Origin: an uncultured Paracoccaceae bacterium
Lineage (GTDB): Bacteria > Pseudomonadota > Alphaproteobacteria > Rhodobacterales > Rhodobacteraceae
Assembly (NCBI GenBank): GCA_947500005.1
Contig: CANMQJ010000018.1
Location: 62,001-126,000, forward strand
DNA length: 64,000 nt
Direction: 5' to 3'
The translations under genes were made by a program, and so were the position numbers. Under the pieces are notes generated by a model. It worked only from the letters and a program-made list of their open reading frames with translations. It was not told the DNA's origin and did not search any database. Positions 8,734 through 17,319 of this stretch are shown here, piece by piece. Positions within the stretch are counted from its first letter, which is position 1, and each line of letters opens with the position of its first letter.

Positions 8734-9567
8734 TCACCCGGCAAGCTCGGCGCGTTCCAGGCGGTACGCCTCGGCATAATCCGTGGGCCCCAGCCGACCG
8801 CGCCACAGGCAATAGGCCGCCATGCGCCAGCCGAACCATGGGCGCAACCGCGCATAGCGCTGCACCACGGCGGGATCGTCATAGGCCGAGAGGAACTCTG
8901 CACGCTCTGCCGCGCGCAAAGGTGCACCGCGATAGACGCGCTGCATCCCCGGCGACAGGAACAGGGCAAGATCCTCGGCAGGATCGCCCAGCGCCGGACA
9001 TTGCCAGTCGATCAGGCACAGCCCGTCGGGCCCGCTCAGGATATTGCCCGGCACCGGGTCACCGTGGATCAGCACCTTGCGGTCGGCGGGCGGAATCTCC
9101 CCGTCCGGGGCGAGCGCGAGGAGGCCGGGCCGATCCTCGGCCGGACACAGGGCGATCAGGGTCCGGGTCTGACGCGCCAGGTCCCGGCTTCCATCCGGGC
9201 CCCGGGGCAGGGTGTTCGCCGGCGGGTGTCGGTGCAGGGCCCGCAGCAGCCGGGCCACCGGTCCAGGATCCCTCCGCCAGCACGCGCCTGACGCGTGATC
9301 GTAGAGAACCCAGTGAAACCCCTCGCTTTTCCCCTGCGCGCGCAGGCGCGGGGCCAGGCCGCTGCCCTCCAGCGCCGCAAGACAGCGCGCCTCCAGCACG
9401 GGATCGTTGCGGAAAAGCGGGTTCGCGGTGTCGAGGTGATAGAGCTTCAGCACAAGGGCAGGCCCCGCGCCGTCGACGCGCCAGACGAGGTTGGTCCGGC
9501 CGCCCGCCAGCGGCACGAAGCGCGCCTCGGGTGACAGAGCGCCCGCGTCCAGGAGATCCCGGGTCAC
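8734..9567 (-). CDS. Aminoglycoside/choline phosphotransferase-like kinase
   Basis: A 277-residue protein of the APH/choline kinase superfamily. The Brenner motif HGDPVPGN near residue 168 contains the catalytic aspartate, and the metal-binding segment CLIDWQCPALGDPAEDLALF follows. An ATP-binding N-lobe lysine is seen in ALVLKLYHL. The start is a GTG. It is convergent with the polyamine operon and runs in the same direction as flgD, although nothing links it to flagella. The substrate is unknown; choline, ethanolamine or a sugar are possible for the family. Confidence 0.75.
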   Translation of the reverse strand: MTRDLLDAGALSPEARFVPLAGGRTNLVWRVDGAGPALVLKLYHLDTANPLFRNDPVLEARCLAALEGSGLAPRLRAQGKSEGFHWVLYDHASGACWRRDPGPVARLLRALHRHPPANTLPRGPDGSRDLARQTRTLIALCPAEDRPGLLALAPDGEIPPADRKVLIHGDPVPGNILSGPDGLCLIDWQCPALGDPAEDLALFLSPGMQRVYRGAPLRAAERAEFLSAYDDPAVVQRYARLRPWFGWRMAAYCLWRGRLGPTDYAEAYRLERAELAG

Positions 9568-9660
9568 CGATGGTGGCGGCAGGGCGCAGGTTTCGGGCAG
9601 AAGGGCTCTCCGTCATGGGTAGGGCTCGGGCGGCAGGTTTGACCCGAAACACCGCCCGGA

Positions 9661-10314
9661 TCAACCGCCCTCGCGCAGGCCGATCACGTCCTCGGCCCGG
9701 ATCACGCCGCCACCCGCCAGTTCCAGCAGGACCATCCCGTTCTCGAACCGTGCCTCGGCGATCCGGCGATAGCTGGGCATCGCCAGATCGGCCAGCAATT
9801 CGTTCGCGCGATAGCTTTCGGTCGAAAAGCTGTAAAGACCGTGGGCAAGCCCCCCGGCTCCGGTCCAGTCCAACGGCTCGCCATCCGTACCGATCCCGCG
9901 ACGTTCCACCTCTTCCCCGGTCGAGTCGCGGATCACCAGAACGGCCCTTTCTGCGCCATCAGCGACCTGCGGAACGACGGTGATCGGTTCGCCCCGATAG
10001 TGAGCTGGGGCATAACTGCGCGCCTCCATCCCGATCCAGCCCGCCAGTTCCGTCATCGAGGCGCCGCCAAGCTGCGAGACCAGCGCGGTCAGCATGTCGT
10101 TGGTCTGCACCTGCTGCTCGACCATCGAGAACTGCGCCAACTGCGCGGCGTATTGCGAGGAATCGAGCGGCTCAAGCGGGTCCTGGTACCTGGCCTGTGC
10201 CGTCAGCATGTTCAGGAACGTCTCGAAATCCGAGGACAGCCCGGCCTTCGTTCTGGTCGTTTGCGCCGGGTTGCCGCGCGGCGCGGCGCCGGTTTGCACG
10301 ATTTCCGTCACCAT
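9661..10314 (-). CDS. flgD: Flagellar hook capping protein FlgD
   Basis: A 217-residue scaffold that caps the growing hook. The N-terminal FlgD signature is clear: DFETFLNMLTAQARYQDPLEPLDSS then YAAQLAQFSMVEQQVQTND (residues about 29-75). The C-terminal half is a FlgD tudor/FnIII-like region (DWTGAGGLAHGLYSF). It starts three bases after fliK ends, so the two are one operon transcribed leftward. Confidence 0.93.
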   Translation of the reverse strand: MVTEIVQTGAAPRGNPAQTTRTKAGLSSDFETFLNMLTAQARYQDPLEPLDSSQYAAQLAQFSMVEQQVQTNDMLTALVSQLGGASMTELAGWIGMEARSYAPAHYRGEPITVVPQVADGAERAVLVIRDSTGEEVERRGIGTDGEPLDWTGAGGLAHGLYSFSTESYRANELLADLAMPSYRRIAEARFENGMVLLELAGGGVIRAEDVIGLREGG

Positions 10315-10317
10315 GGC

Positions 10318-11862
10318 TCAGATCCTCATGTCCAGCCCCGATACCGGCCGCGTCGGTCGTTCGGGGGGGGCGTCGGGCGTCGCGATGGTGCGGATCTCGG
10401 CCTCGTCCGGTTCATGGCCGCCAGCGCCTTCTCCGGTTCCGTCAGACCCGTCTCCAAAGGTGAACGCCACCGAGCCGTAGCCGATTTCTCGGAAGGCGGA
10501 TGAAAGCTCGTCGATGTGACGGCGCATCAGGTCCAGCGTCTCCGGCCGGTCTGCACCGAGATGGAGAATGATGGAATCCTCCCGCGTCACGATGCTCATG
10601 CGCACGCGGCCCAGTTCCTCGGGATTGAGGGCGATCTCCACCCTGTCGCCACCACCGGCCACTGCCGAGCTGATCTGTACCGCCGCGTGGCGAGCCATGT
10701 CCGCCCTGTTGGCCGCGACCGCGGGTTGAAACCGGTCGCCCGCCCCCACCGGATCGGATCCGACAGACGCCGCAACCCGGTCCGTCGCGTGCAATGGCCA
10801 CTCGGCATCGTCGGGGCTGGCCGAGTGCAATGCGGGCCCCTCCGGTTGTTTTTCGGGCGATACCTGCCAACCCGTGACCGGTGAAACGCGCGCGACCGTG
10901 TGCGTCGGTGCGGTTTTCCCATCGGCGGGTGACGAGAAAAGCTCACTGTTCACAGGCTGCGTTTCGCGACGGGTGGCTGCGTCCGGTGTAGCGGGCGTTG
11001 CATGGTCGTTCTCGCCGCGCTGGGCCGCCGCCTCACGCCGCGATGTGATCAAAGCGCCTCCAGCGGCCGTGTCGGCAGCGGAGTGGCCCGGTTTGGTTGG
11101 CTCCGTGGGCGTGGCGGACGACTCCATGCGGGCCCTCTCCTGCATGGGGTGGGTGTCCGGCTGCTTGTCCGCCGATGCGACATCCCTCGCGGCCGCAGGC
11201 GCGGGCGCTGCGCGCGGCGCATTTGGTGCCTCCATCTCTCGAGGTGGCTTTGTTCCCTCCGCGACAGGACCGGATGCGGTCTCATTCCACGGCCGCCCCG
11301 CAGAAGATTCGGGCACAATCCCGCGTTCCGTCGTCCCCGGCGGCGGGGATGCGTGCAGCGCGCTCCGCGACGTCTTGACTGGGTCGGTCACGCCCGGCAC
11401 GACCCGATCCGAGGCTGAGTCGGCGGAATGAAACTTTCCGGCGATGTCCTCGCGTCCTGTATCCAGTGGCAATCCGGTTTCGCTCCGCCCTGGCGTGACC
11501 GGATCATGGCTCTCCTTCGCATCGGCCCTGTGCATCGGTGACACCGACCGTTGCGAATCCTTGGCCAGAGCTCCGCGAAGGTGCGCAATCGCGTCCTCAC
11601 GTTTACGGGGGACGGCCGCGTCCTCCTCGGGCCGTGTCGAGGTCATGCCGTCCATCGCCCCCTGGTCGGCCTCATCCTCCGCCGATCGCGCAGCCCCCTC
11701 TGCCTCCGGCCCCGCAGGGTCGGCAAGTTGCGGTTCGGGCTGGGCGGTCTCAGCCGCTGCGCGGAAGGCCGAGGCAAAATCGCCCAGAACGGTCGGCGCT
11801 GGCTGGCCGGTCGATGTGGAATGCGGAGGTGTAGAGGCAAGGGCGACAGGGTGCAGCAACAT
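10318..11862 (-). CDS. fliK: Flagellar hook-length control protein FliK
   Basis: A 514-residue secreted ruler protein. The first ~370 residues are low-complexity, rich in Ala, Pro, Glu and Ser, as expected for the unstructured ruler. The conserved C-terminal switch domain (about 385-470) shows VEIALNPEELGRVRMSI and RRHIDELSSAFREIGY. It terminates hook growth by switching the export gate to filament substrates. It is divergent from the flgJ-like gene, with a CtrA-like box in the shared promoter. Confidence 0.9.
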   Translation of the reverse strand: MLLHPVALASTPPHSTSTGQPAPTVLGDFASAFRAAAETAQPEPQLADPAGPEAEGAARSAEDEADQGAMDGMTSTRPEEDAAVPRKREDAIAHLRGALAKDSQRSVSPMHRADAKESHDPVTPGRSETGLPLDTGREDIAGKFHSADSASDRVVPGVTDPVKTSRSALHASPPPGTTERGIVPESSAGRPWNETASGPVAEGTKPPREMEAPNAPRAAPAPAAARDVASADKQPDTHPMQERARMESSATPTEPTKPGHSAADTAAGGALITSRREAAAQRGENDHATPATPDAATRRETQPVNSELFSSPADGKTAPTHTVARVSPVTGWQVSPEKQPEGPALHSASPDDAEWPLHATDRVAASVGSDPVGAGDRFQPAVAANRADMARHAAVQISSAVAGGGDRVEIALNPEELGRVRMSIVTREDSIILHLGADRPETLDLMRRHIDELSSAFREIGYGSVAFTFGDGSDGTGEGAGGHEPDEAEIRTIATPDAPPERPTRPVSGLDMRI

Positions 11863-11907
11863 GGAACTCGCTTTTCTTGGGTTTCGCCGAGACTGGCTCG
11901 GAACCGG

Positions 11908-11922
11908 TTACAAATATTTTAA
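11908..11922. promoter_or_regulatory. CtrA-like box between fliK and the rod-binding protein gene
   Basis: TTAC-N7-TTAA followed by C closely matches the TTAA-N7-TTAAC box bound by CtrA in alphaproteobacteria. It lies in the 108-base divergent intergenic region. Confidence 0.5.
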
Positions 11923-11970
11923 CCGCTTTGCCCTCAGATCGGAAAAACCCGAGAGATCTCAGAGGATCCG

Positions 11971-12243
11971 ATGAAGATCACCGCACCATCCCCCGTCGCG
12001 CCACCCGATCGCGACCGGCAACTGCGCGAGTCCACCGTCGCGCTCGAGGCGACTTTCCTGGCCGAGATGCTCAAGGCCTCGGGTCTGGGCAAGGCGCGCG
12101 GCCCCTTCGGCGGCGGTGCGGGGGAGGAGCAGTTCGCCTCTTTCCTCGTTCGCCAGCAGGCCGAACAGATTGCCCGCGCGGGCGGTATTGGCCTGGCCGA
12201 AACCCTGTTCACCGCATTGATGGAGAAGACCGATGACAGATGA
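11971..12243 (+). CDS. Rod-binding protein, FlgJ N-terminal domain only
   Basis: A 90-residue protein matching the rod-capping half of FlgJ: ALEATFLAEMLKASGL, then GGGAGEEQFASFLVRQQAEQIA and IGLAETLF. The muramidase half of enterobacterial FlgJ is absent, which is normal for this lineage; a separate enzyme must open the peptidoglycan. Its end overlaps the next gene by 11 bases, so the two are coupled. Confidence 0.85.
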   Translation: MKITAPSPVAPPDRDRQLRESTVALEATFLAEMLKASGLGKARGPFGGGAGEEQFASFLVRQQAEQIARAGGIGLAETLFTALMEKTDDR

Positions 12244-12592
12244 AGCGGCAAAGGACGTCGTCGCTGCGCTCGACGCGTTGCTGGAGGAGGAGCGCGCCGC
12301 GCTGATCGCAGGCAGGCTCGACGGGCTGAACCGGCTGCTCGCCGAGAAGGAGATGCTGATCGACCGGATCAACGCGATGGGTACTCTTGCCCGCGTCCAG
12401 ATCGAGGCGCTGGAGCGCAAGGTCATCCGCAACCGGGACCTGCTGGAGAGCGCACGCGAGGGAATCGGGGCCGTCGCTGCCCGCATGGCCGAGCTGCGCC
12501 GCGTGCGGCAGGGGCTCGAGACCTATGATCGGGCCGGCCAGAAACGGCGTCATCCGGTCCGCGGGCGCGCCCAGCTCGAGAAACGCGCGTGA
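12233..12592 (+). CDS. FlgN-like flagellar export chaperone
   Basis: A 119-residue, almost wholly alpha-helical and charged protein with heptad-like leucines (LDALLEEERAALIAGRLDGL, then EKEMLIDRINAM). Size, position after the rod-binding gene and before flagellin, and composition fit FlgN, the chaperone for hook-filament junction proteins. Sequence identity to FlgN is weak by eye, so the call rests partly on context. Confidence 0.65.
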   Translation: MTDEAAKDVVAALDALLEEERAALIAGRLDGLNRLLAEKEMLIDRINAMGTLARVQIEALERKVIRNRDLLESAREGIGAVAARMAELRRVRQGLETYDRAGQKRRHPVRGRAQLEKRA

Positions 12593-12627
12593 ATCGTCTC
12601 AAATTCTCGGAGTCGCGTGCTTGCGCC

Positions 12628-12642
12628 TTAGGAAACCATTAG
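12628..12642. promoter_or_regulatory. Degenerate CtrA-like box upstream of flagellin
   Basis: TTAG-N7-TTAG with the same spacing as the better box at 11908. It lies in the 200-base flagellin leader, about 150 bases before the ATG. I see no clear sigma-54 or sigma-28 promoter there. Confidence 0.3.
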
Positions 12643-12792
12643 GAGGTCCCCGGCAAAGGTGAGACCGCACCTGGAACAAGGTGGCGCGGGACCGGTCACA
12701 AGGTTTCGCACTCGTCAGAAAGACGTGTCACGGCGCCTGAAGGGGCGGATGAAACACAGGGCCAAACGCCCGAAACACCAGAGGATCATGCT

Positions 12793-14004
12793 ATGTCCAG
12801 CATTCTGACGAACAATGGCGCAATGGTTGCGCTGCAAACCCTGAAATCGATCAACAGCGACCTGTCAAAGACACAGAGCGCGATTTCGACCGGCAAGGAT
12901 GTTGCCAACGCCAAGGACAACTCGGCGGTCTGGGCGATCTCCAAGGTCATGGAATCCGACGTCAAGGGCTTCAAGGCGATCCAGGACAGCCTCTCGCTGG
13001 GCCAGTCCACCGTCTCCGTGGCCCGCAACGCCGCCGAAACCGTCACCGACCTGCTGACCCAGATGAAGGGCAAGATCGTCGCCGCGCAGGAGGACAATGT
13101 CGACCGCGCCAAGATCAATGCCGACGTGACCGCTCTCAAGGACCAGATCTCGGCCGTGGTGGGCGCCGCGCAGTTCAACGGGCTCAACCTGGTGGATGGT
13201 ACGGCGGCCTCGGCCTCGATCCTGGCCTCGCTCGACCGTGACAGCTCGGGCAACGTGACCTCCTCGTCGATCACCGTGAACGGCCAGGACCTGTCGACCG
13301 GCGGCTACACGGCGAACGACATCTTTTCGGGCAGTTCCAATGGCGCCTCGGGCAATGGCGATACCGTGGCCTTCGCGCTCGACAACGGCGGCGGCAACGA
13401 ACAGATCGAGATCGCCGAGAACGGCGCGGCCTTCGCCGCCGGTGACAAGGTCTCGATTTCGGTTGGCGATCAGACCGTCTCCTATACGGTCTCCGCCGAT
13501 GACGCCGCCGCCACCACCACCGCCGATCTCGTCGCAGTCGCCCTCAAGAGCAAGATCGACGACCTCGGTATCGCGGGGCTTGTGGTGGACTATGACAGCG
13601 GCACGCCCGGCACGCTCGACTTCACCAATAACGGGGGCGAAGATCTTACCGTGAGCGGTCAGTTCACCAATGCCGGATCCGGCGGGCTGGGCGCGCTGGC
13701 TGGGATCGACGTTTCCACCGGCGTGGGCGCGACCGCGGCCCTGTCCGCGATCGAGACGCTGATCGACACGGCGATCGACGCCTCCGCCGCCTTCGGTTCG
13801 GTCCAGGGGCGGATCGAGACGCAGAAGACCTTCGTATCGAACCTCACCGACTCTCTGAAGGCGGGAATCGGCGGCATGGTCGATGCCGACATGGAGGAGG
13901 CGTCCGCCCGCCTGCAGGCGCTCCAGGTGCAGCAGCAGCTCGGTGTGCAGGCGCTGTCGATCGCCAACCAGGCGCCGCAGTCGCTGCTGTCGCTCTTCCG
14001 CTGA
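12793..14004 (+). CDS. Flagellin
   Basis: A 403-residue filament subunit. The N-terminal D0/D1 helices (residues 1-130, SSILTNNGAMVALQTLKSIN and QSAISTGKDVANAKDN) and the C-terminal helices (315-403, ending LGVQALSIANQAPQSLLSLF) are well conserved. The middle, about 140-310, is a variable Gly/Ser/Asp-rich surface domain. It is followed by a strong hairpin and by flaF and flbT, the alphaproteobacterial pair that controls flagellin secretion and mRNA use. The 200-base leader is long enough to carry an FlbT-responsive region, which is an inference. Confidence 0.95.
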   Translation: MSSILTNNGAMVALQTLKSINSDLSKTQSAISTGKDVANAKDNSAVWAISKVMESDVKGFKAIQDSLSLGQSTVSVARNAAETVTDLLTQMKGKIVAAQEDNVDRAKINADVTALKDQISAVVGAAQFNGLNLVDGTAASASILASLDRDSSGNVTSSSITVNGQDLSTGGYTANDIFSGSSNGASGNGDTVAFALDNGGGNEQIEIAENGAAFAAGDKVSISVGDQTVSYTVSADDAAATTTADLVAVALKSKIDDLGIAGLVVDYDSGTPGTLDFTNNGGEDLTVSGQFTNAGSGGLGALAGIDVSTGVGATAALSAIETLIDTAIDASAAFGSVQGRIETQKTFVSNLTDSLKAGIGGMVDADMEEASARLQALQVQQQLGVQALSIANQAPQSLLSLFR

Positions 14005-14013
14005 TACCGATGA

Positions 14014-14043
14014 CCCCGGGCGCAGCCCTTGCCGCGCCCGGGG
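14014..14043 (+). terminator. Strong hairpin after the flagellin gene
   Basis: A perfect 10-base stem CCCCGGGCGC/GCGCCCGGGG with a 10-base loop, ten bases past the flagellin stop. There is no T-run, so it may act as an mRNA 3' stabiliser as much as a terminator, leaving low read-through into flaF. Confidence 0.6.
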
Positions 14044-14075
14044 GCTTCCTCCCTCTCGCAAGTTAAGGACATGAC

Positions 14076-14453
14076 GTGACAGCGCTTTCCCATGCTCGCC
14101 AGGCCTATGCGGCCGCCGCGGCACCGATCCGGACGCCCAGGAACATCGAATACGAGGCCATCTCGCGCATTACCCGCAGGCTCCGCCTTGCCACGCAGAA
14201 CGAGGGTGCCGGGTTTCCCGAACTGGCCGAGGCCCTGCATGCCAATCACAAGCTCTGGAGCCTGCTTGCCGCGCAGGTCGCGGACGAGGGCAACGCGCTG
14301 CCCCGCGGGCTCAGGGCGCAGATATTCTACCTCGCGGAATTCACGCACCAGCACACGCCCAAGGTTCTTGCAGGCAAGGCCGGGGCCGAGCCGCTGCTGG
14401 AGATCAACACGGCCATCCTGCGTGGCCTGCGCAACGGGGAAGGCGCGAGATGA
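14076..14453 (+). CDS. flaF: Flagellar biosynthesis regulator FlaF
   Basis: A 125-residue cytoplasmic helical protein of the FlaF family, required for flagellin secretion in Caulobacter and relatives. Typical features are the N-terminal YAAAAAPIRTPRNIEYEAISRITR-like segment and NHKLWSLLAAQVADEGNALP in the middle. The start is a GTG with AAGGA upstream. Its stop overlaps the flbT ATG. Confidence 0.9.
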   Translation: MTALSHARQAYAAAAAPIRTPRNIEYEAISRITRRLRLATQNEGAGFPELAEALHANHKLWSLLAAQVADEGNALPRGLRAQIFYLAEFTHQHTPKVLAGKAGAEPLLEINTAILRGLRNGEGAR

Positions 14454-14854
14454 GCGGCCTCGTCCTGAAACTGGCACCCAAGGAGCGGGTGCTGATCAAC
14501 GGCGCGGTGATCGAGAATGGCGACCGCCGCGGGCGGCTCTCCATCGTGACGCCCAACGCAAACATCCTGCGGCTGCGCGACGCCATCCACCCCGAAGAGG
14601 CGACGACCCCGGTGCGCCGCGTCTGCTATGCTGCGCAGCTGGTCCTCTCGGGCGACAGCGATGCCGAAGAGACCCGTCTGACACTGCTGCGCCGGATCGA
14701 GGAGTTGAGCCAGGTCTTCAAGGATCCCGACAGCCGCGCGGCATTGGCCGAGGCGACCGAGGCGCTGGTCGCCGATCACCATTATCGCTGCCTCAAGGCG
14801 CTGCGCTCCCTTCTCCCGCGCGAAGAGCGCCTGATGGCGCTCGCGGCGCGATGA
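14450..14854 (+). CDS. flbT: Flagellin mRNA regulator FlbT
   Basis: A 134-residue FlbT-family protein. In Caulobacter FlbT binds the flagellin mRNA leader and represses its translation until the hook is complete. Family landmarks are LKLAPKERVLINGAVIENGD and ANILRLRDAI. It is coupled to flaF by ATGA and to the next gene by another ATGA overlap. Confidence 0.92.
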   Translation: MSGLVLKLAPKERVLINGAVIENGDRRGRLSIVTPNANILRLRDAIHPEEATTPVRRVCYAAQLVLSGDSDAEETRLTLLRRIEELSQVFKDPDSRAALAEATEALVADHHYRCLKALRSLLPREERLMALAAR

Positions 14855-15642
14855 GCTTTCAGCCGGTCCTGACCTCGGGCGGGCTGACCGGCTGGCGCTT
14901 CCTGCAACGAACCTATGAAAGCCAGCTCGACGTCTTCTCGAAATCGGCGCTGCGCCAGCGCGAGGGCGCCTATTTCACCGAAAAGATCGGCACGGTGAAA
15001 AGCGCCGCCGACCTGGTCGCCGACCGGCGCCTGCTGGGTGTGGCGCTGGGCGCGTTCGGCCTGCAGGGCGACCTGCCAAACAGGTTCTTCATCCGCAAGA
15101 TCCTCGAGGACGGGACCAGTTCACGCGATGCGCTTGCCAACCGGCTGTCGGACAAACGCTACCTTGAATTCAGCCGCGCCTTCGGCCTGGGCCCCGGAGA
15201 GGTGCGGCGCACCGGGCAGCCCGGCGCGATGGCGGATATCCTGCACAAATACCACGTCTCGTCCTTCGAGGTCGCGGTTGGAGAGCAGGACGACAAGATG
15301 CGCATCGCGCTCTACGCGCAACGGACGCTGACCGACCTGGCGGCCGAACCCGTCAGCGGCACCGCGCGCTGGTTCAAGGTGATGTCCCTGCCGCCGCTGC
15401 GCACGATGATGGAAACCGCGCTGGGCTTGCCGTCGAGCTTTGGCCGCATCGATATCGACCAGCAGAAATCGGTCTTCGAGGAGAAGCTGGCCCGGCTTAC
15501 CGGGTCCGGGGAGATCGCGCAGTTCACCGATCCGGCCGCACTGGAGAAGCTGACGACGACCTACCTGGCCCGGTCACAGATCAATTCGGCAAGCGCCGCC
15601 GCCTCCCCGATGCAGACGGCCCTCATGCTTTTGCAATCGTGA
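14851..15642 (+). CDS. DUF1217 flagellar-cluster protein
   Basis: A 263-residue protein with the DUF1217 pattern seen in rhizobial and rhodobacteral flagellar clusters: GWRFLQRTYESQLDVFSKS, then YFTEKIGTVKSAADLVADRRLL and the repeated FxxRKILEDGT-type segments. It has no signal peptide or membrane segment. The biochemical role is not established to my knowledge. The ATGA overlap with flbT ties it to flagellin export or assembly. Confidence 0.85.
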   Translation: MSFQPVLTSGGLTGWRFLQRTYESQLDVFSKSALRQREGAYFTEKIGTVKSAADLVADRRLLGVALGAFGLQGDLPNRFFIRKILEDGTSSRDALANRLSDKRYLEFSRAFGLGPGEVRRTGQPGAMADILHKYHVSSFEVAVGEQDDKMRIALYAQRTLTDLAAEPVSGTARWFKVMSLPPLRTMMETALGLPSSFGRIDIDQQKSVFEEKLARLTGSGEIAQFTDPAALEKLTTTYLARSQINSASAAASPMQTALMLLQS

Positions 15643-15651
15643 CCTGCCGGG

Positions 15652-17208
15652 TCACGCCACCGCGGCGCAGCCCGGTCCCTCGACCGCGTAGCACCTCACC
15701 GGCTGCGCGACATTGTGCAGGCTCAGCTGCCCCAGGTCGATCACGCTGTCGCAGGCGGGCTTGATGTCGCCCGAGACCACGATCCGGTGGCCCAACCGCT
15801 TGCCCGCGTCACCCAGCCGCGCGGCCACGTTCGCGGCCCGCCCGATCACCGTGAAATCCAGCCGCTCGCGCGAGCCGATATTGCCATAGGTCACCCGGCC
15901 ATAGGACAGGCCGATGGCGCAATCTGCGGCCGGTCCCTCGGCAGGGGCGGAGAGGGCCTCGACGATGCCCAGCGCGGCGCCCAGCGCGTGGCCCTTGGCC
16001 GCCGCCGCATCCTCGCCCGCCGGAAAGACCGCCAGCACGGCGTCGCCGATGAACTTCAGCACCTCGCCGCCATGCTCTTCGACCGCGGTCGAGACTGTCT
16101 CGAAGAAATGGTTGAGCAGTGCCAGATAGGCCGACCGTTCCAGTTCCTCCTCCAGCCGGGTGGAGCCGCGCAGGTCGCAGAACATGATCGCCGCGTCGAT
16201 CTCGTCGCCATCGCCGCGCCGGATCTCGCCGCCCAGAACCCGCGCGCCGCTGCGCTTGCCCACATAGGTCTCCAGCAGGGCCTGCGCGTTCTCGCGCTGC
16301 ACGAACACCTCGTAGAACCGGCCGATGACGCCCGCGCATTCATATAGCAGCCCCAGCTGCGCCGTGGTGAATCCCTCGGGCGCGTCGCTGGTCAGGGTCA
16401 GCACGTTGCGCCGTCCGTCGGAAAAGGGCATCGGCATCGCGACATAGTCGGTCGCCCCCTTCTCGCGCAGATCCCGCAGGATCGGAAAGCGGTCCGGCGC
16501 GCTGCTGTCGGTCAGCCTCTGGCGCACGCCGCCCAGCCCGTTCGAGACATGGCGCAGCGGGCTGTCGCGATACGCGACGCTGTCATGCTCATCGTATGTG
16601 GGGGCATAGGTCGAGACGCCGGCGTCGCTCTCCCAGATGAAGTGCTTGCCCGCGATCTGCGGATGCAGCGACCAGACCAGGGCCGAAAACCGCGACACCG
16701 CGATGCCCGAGGCCCGCATCCGCGTCGCCAGTTCCAACGTGAACGCCTCGGGCGTCGTCTGGGCCGAGGCCTCACGCATCAGCCAGTCCACCAGAGGTCC
16801 GACCATATGCCCACCCTGCACCTCGCGCAGTCGGTTCGTCCCCAGGTCGATCCGGTCATGGCTGTCGGGCAGAAACGCGACATGCCCGCGAATCTCGCGG
16901 CTTTCGGGCAGCGCGTCGTCATAGGCCCAGACGGCCTCGATCAGCCGCTCGCCGGGAAGCAGAAGGTCGAAATAGGTCGCTGTACCCCGGAACGGGCAAA
17001 AGGTCTGGAGTGCCGTCGGTTCGCTCAGCCCCACGCGCAGATCCTCGCGCGGGACGTAGACGACGGGCGCCTGCCGCGTCTCGTACATCGCAATCGCACG
17101 CGTAGTCTCGGCCAGCAGCACCTCGCCGCGCCAGATGGCAACGCGCCCCTTCAGCGGCTCGATCTCGATCCCGTACCCGGTGATCTGCGGAACGTCATGG
17201 ACGGTCAT
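15652..17208 (-). CDS. DUF427 domain-class III adenylate/guanylate cyclase fusion
   Basis: A 518-residue cytoplasmic protein. Residues about 1-130 resemble DUF427 (RVAIWRGEVLLAETTRA, YVPREDLRV, CPFRGTATYFDL). A middle module (160-300) resembles the sensor region of rhizobial cyclases (FSALVWSLHPQIAGKHFIW). The C-terminal class III cyclase domain shows metal-binding AIMFCDLRGST, FIGDAVLAVF and IGLSYGRVTYGNIGS, then the transition-state segment VIGRAANVAARL. The ATG at 17208 has GAGGGA upstream; an ORF start at 17313 has no support. It follows a membrane regulator and a secreted small protein in what looks like one operon. Confidence 0.85.
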   Translation of the reverse strand: MTVHDVPQITGYGIEIEPLKGRVAIWRGEVLLAETTRAIAMYETRQAPVVYVPREDLRVGLSEPTALQTFCPFRGTATYFDLLLPGERLIEAVWAYDDALPESREIRGHVAFLPDSHDRIDLGTNRLREVQGGHMVGPLVDWLMREASAQTTPEAFTLELATRMRASGIAVSRFSALVWSLHPQIAGKHFIWESDAGVSTYAPTYDEHDSVAYRDSPLRHVSNGLGGVRQRLTDSSAPDRFPILRDLREKGATDYVAMPMPFSDGRRNVLTLTSDAPEGFTTAQLGLLYECAGVIGRFYEVFVQRENAQALLETYVGKRSGARVLGGEIRRGDGDEIDAAIMFCDLRGSTRLEEELERSAYLALLNHFFETVSTAVEEHGGEVLKFIGDAVLAVFPAGEDAAAAKGHALGAALGIVEALSAPAEGPAADCAIGLSYGRVTYGNIGSRERLDFTVIGRAANVAARLGDAGKRLGHRIVVSGDIKPACDSVIDLGQLSLHNVAQPVRCYAVEGPGCAAVA

Positions 17209-17319
17209 GGCCGGTTTCCCTCTGCCGTGTGCCGTGATTGTGCGTTCCCGCGCGCCGGAATCCAAGTCCCTGCCCCGCAGTGGGGCGGTGCGCTGGCGCA
17301 GATGTGAACACACCTTCCG

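Noticed and set aside
12593..12792. A sigma-54 promoter for flagellin
   Set aside because: A TGGCGC word exists but the matching GC-type -12 element is absent at the required spacing.
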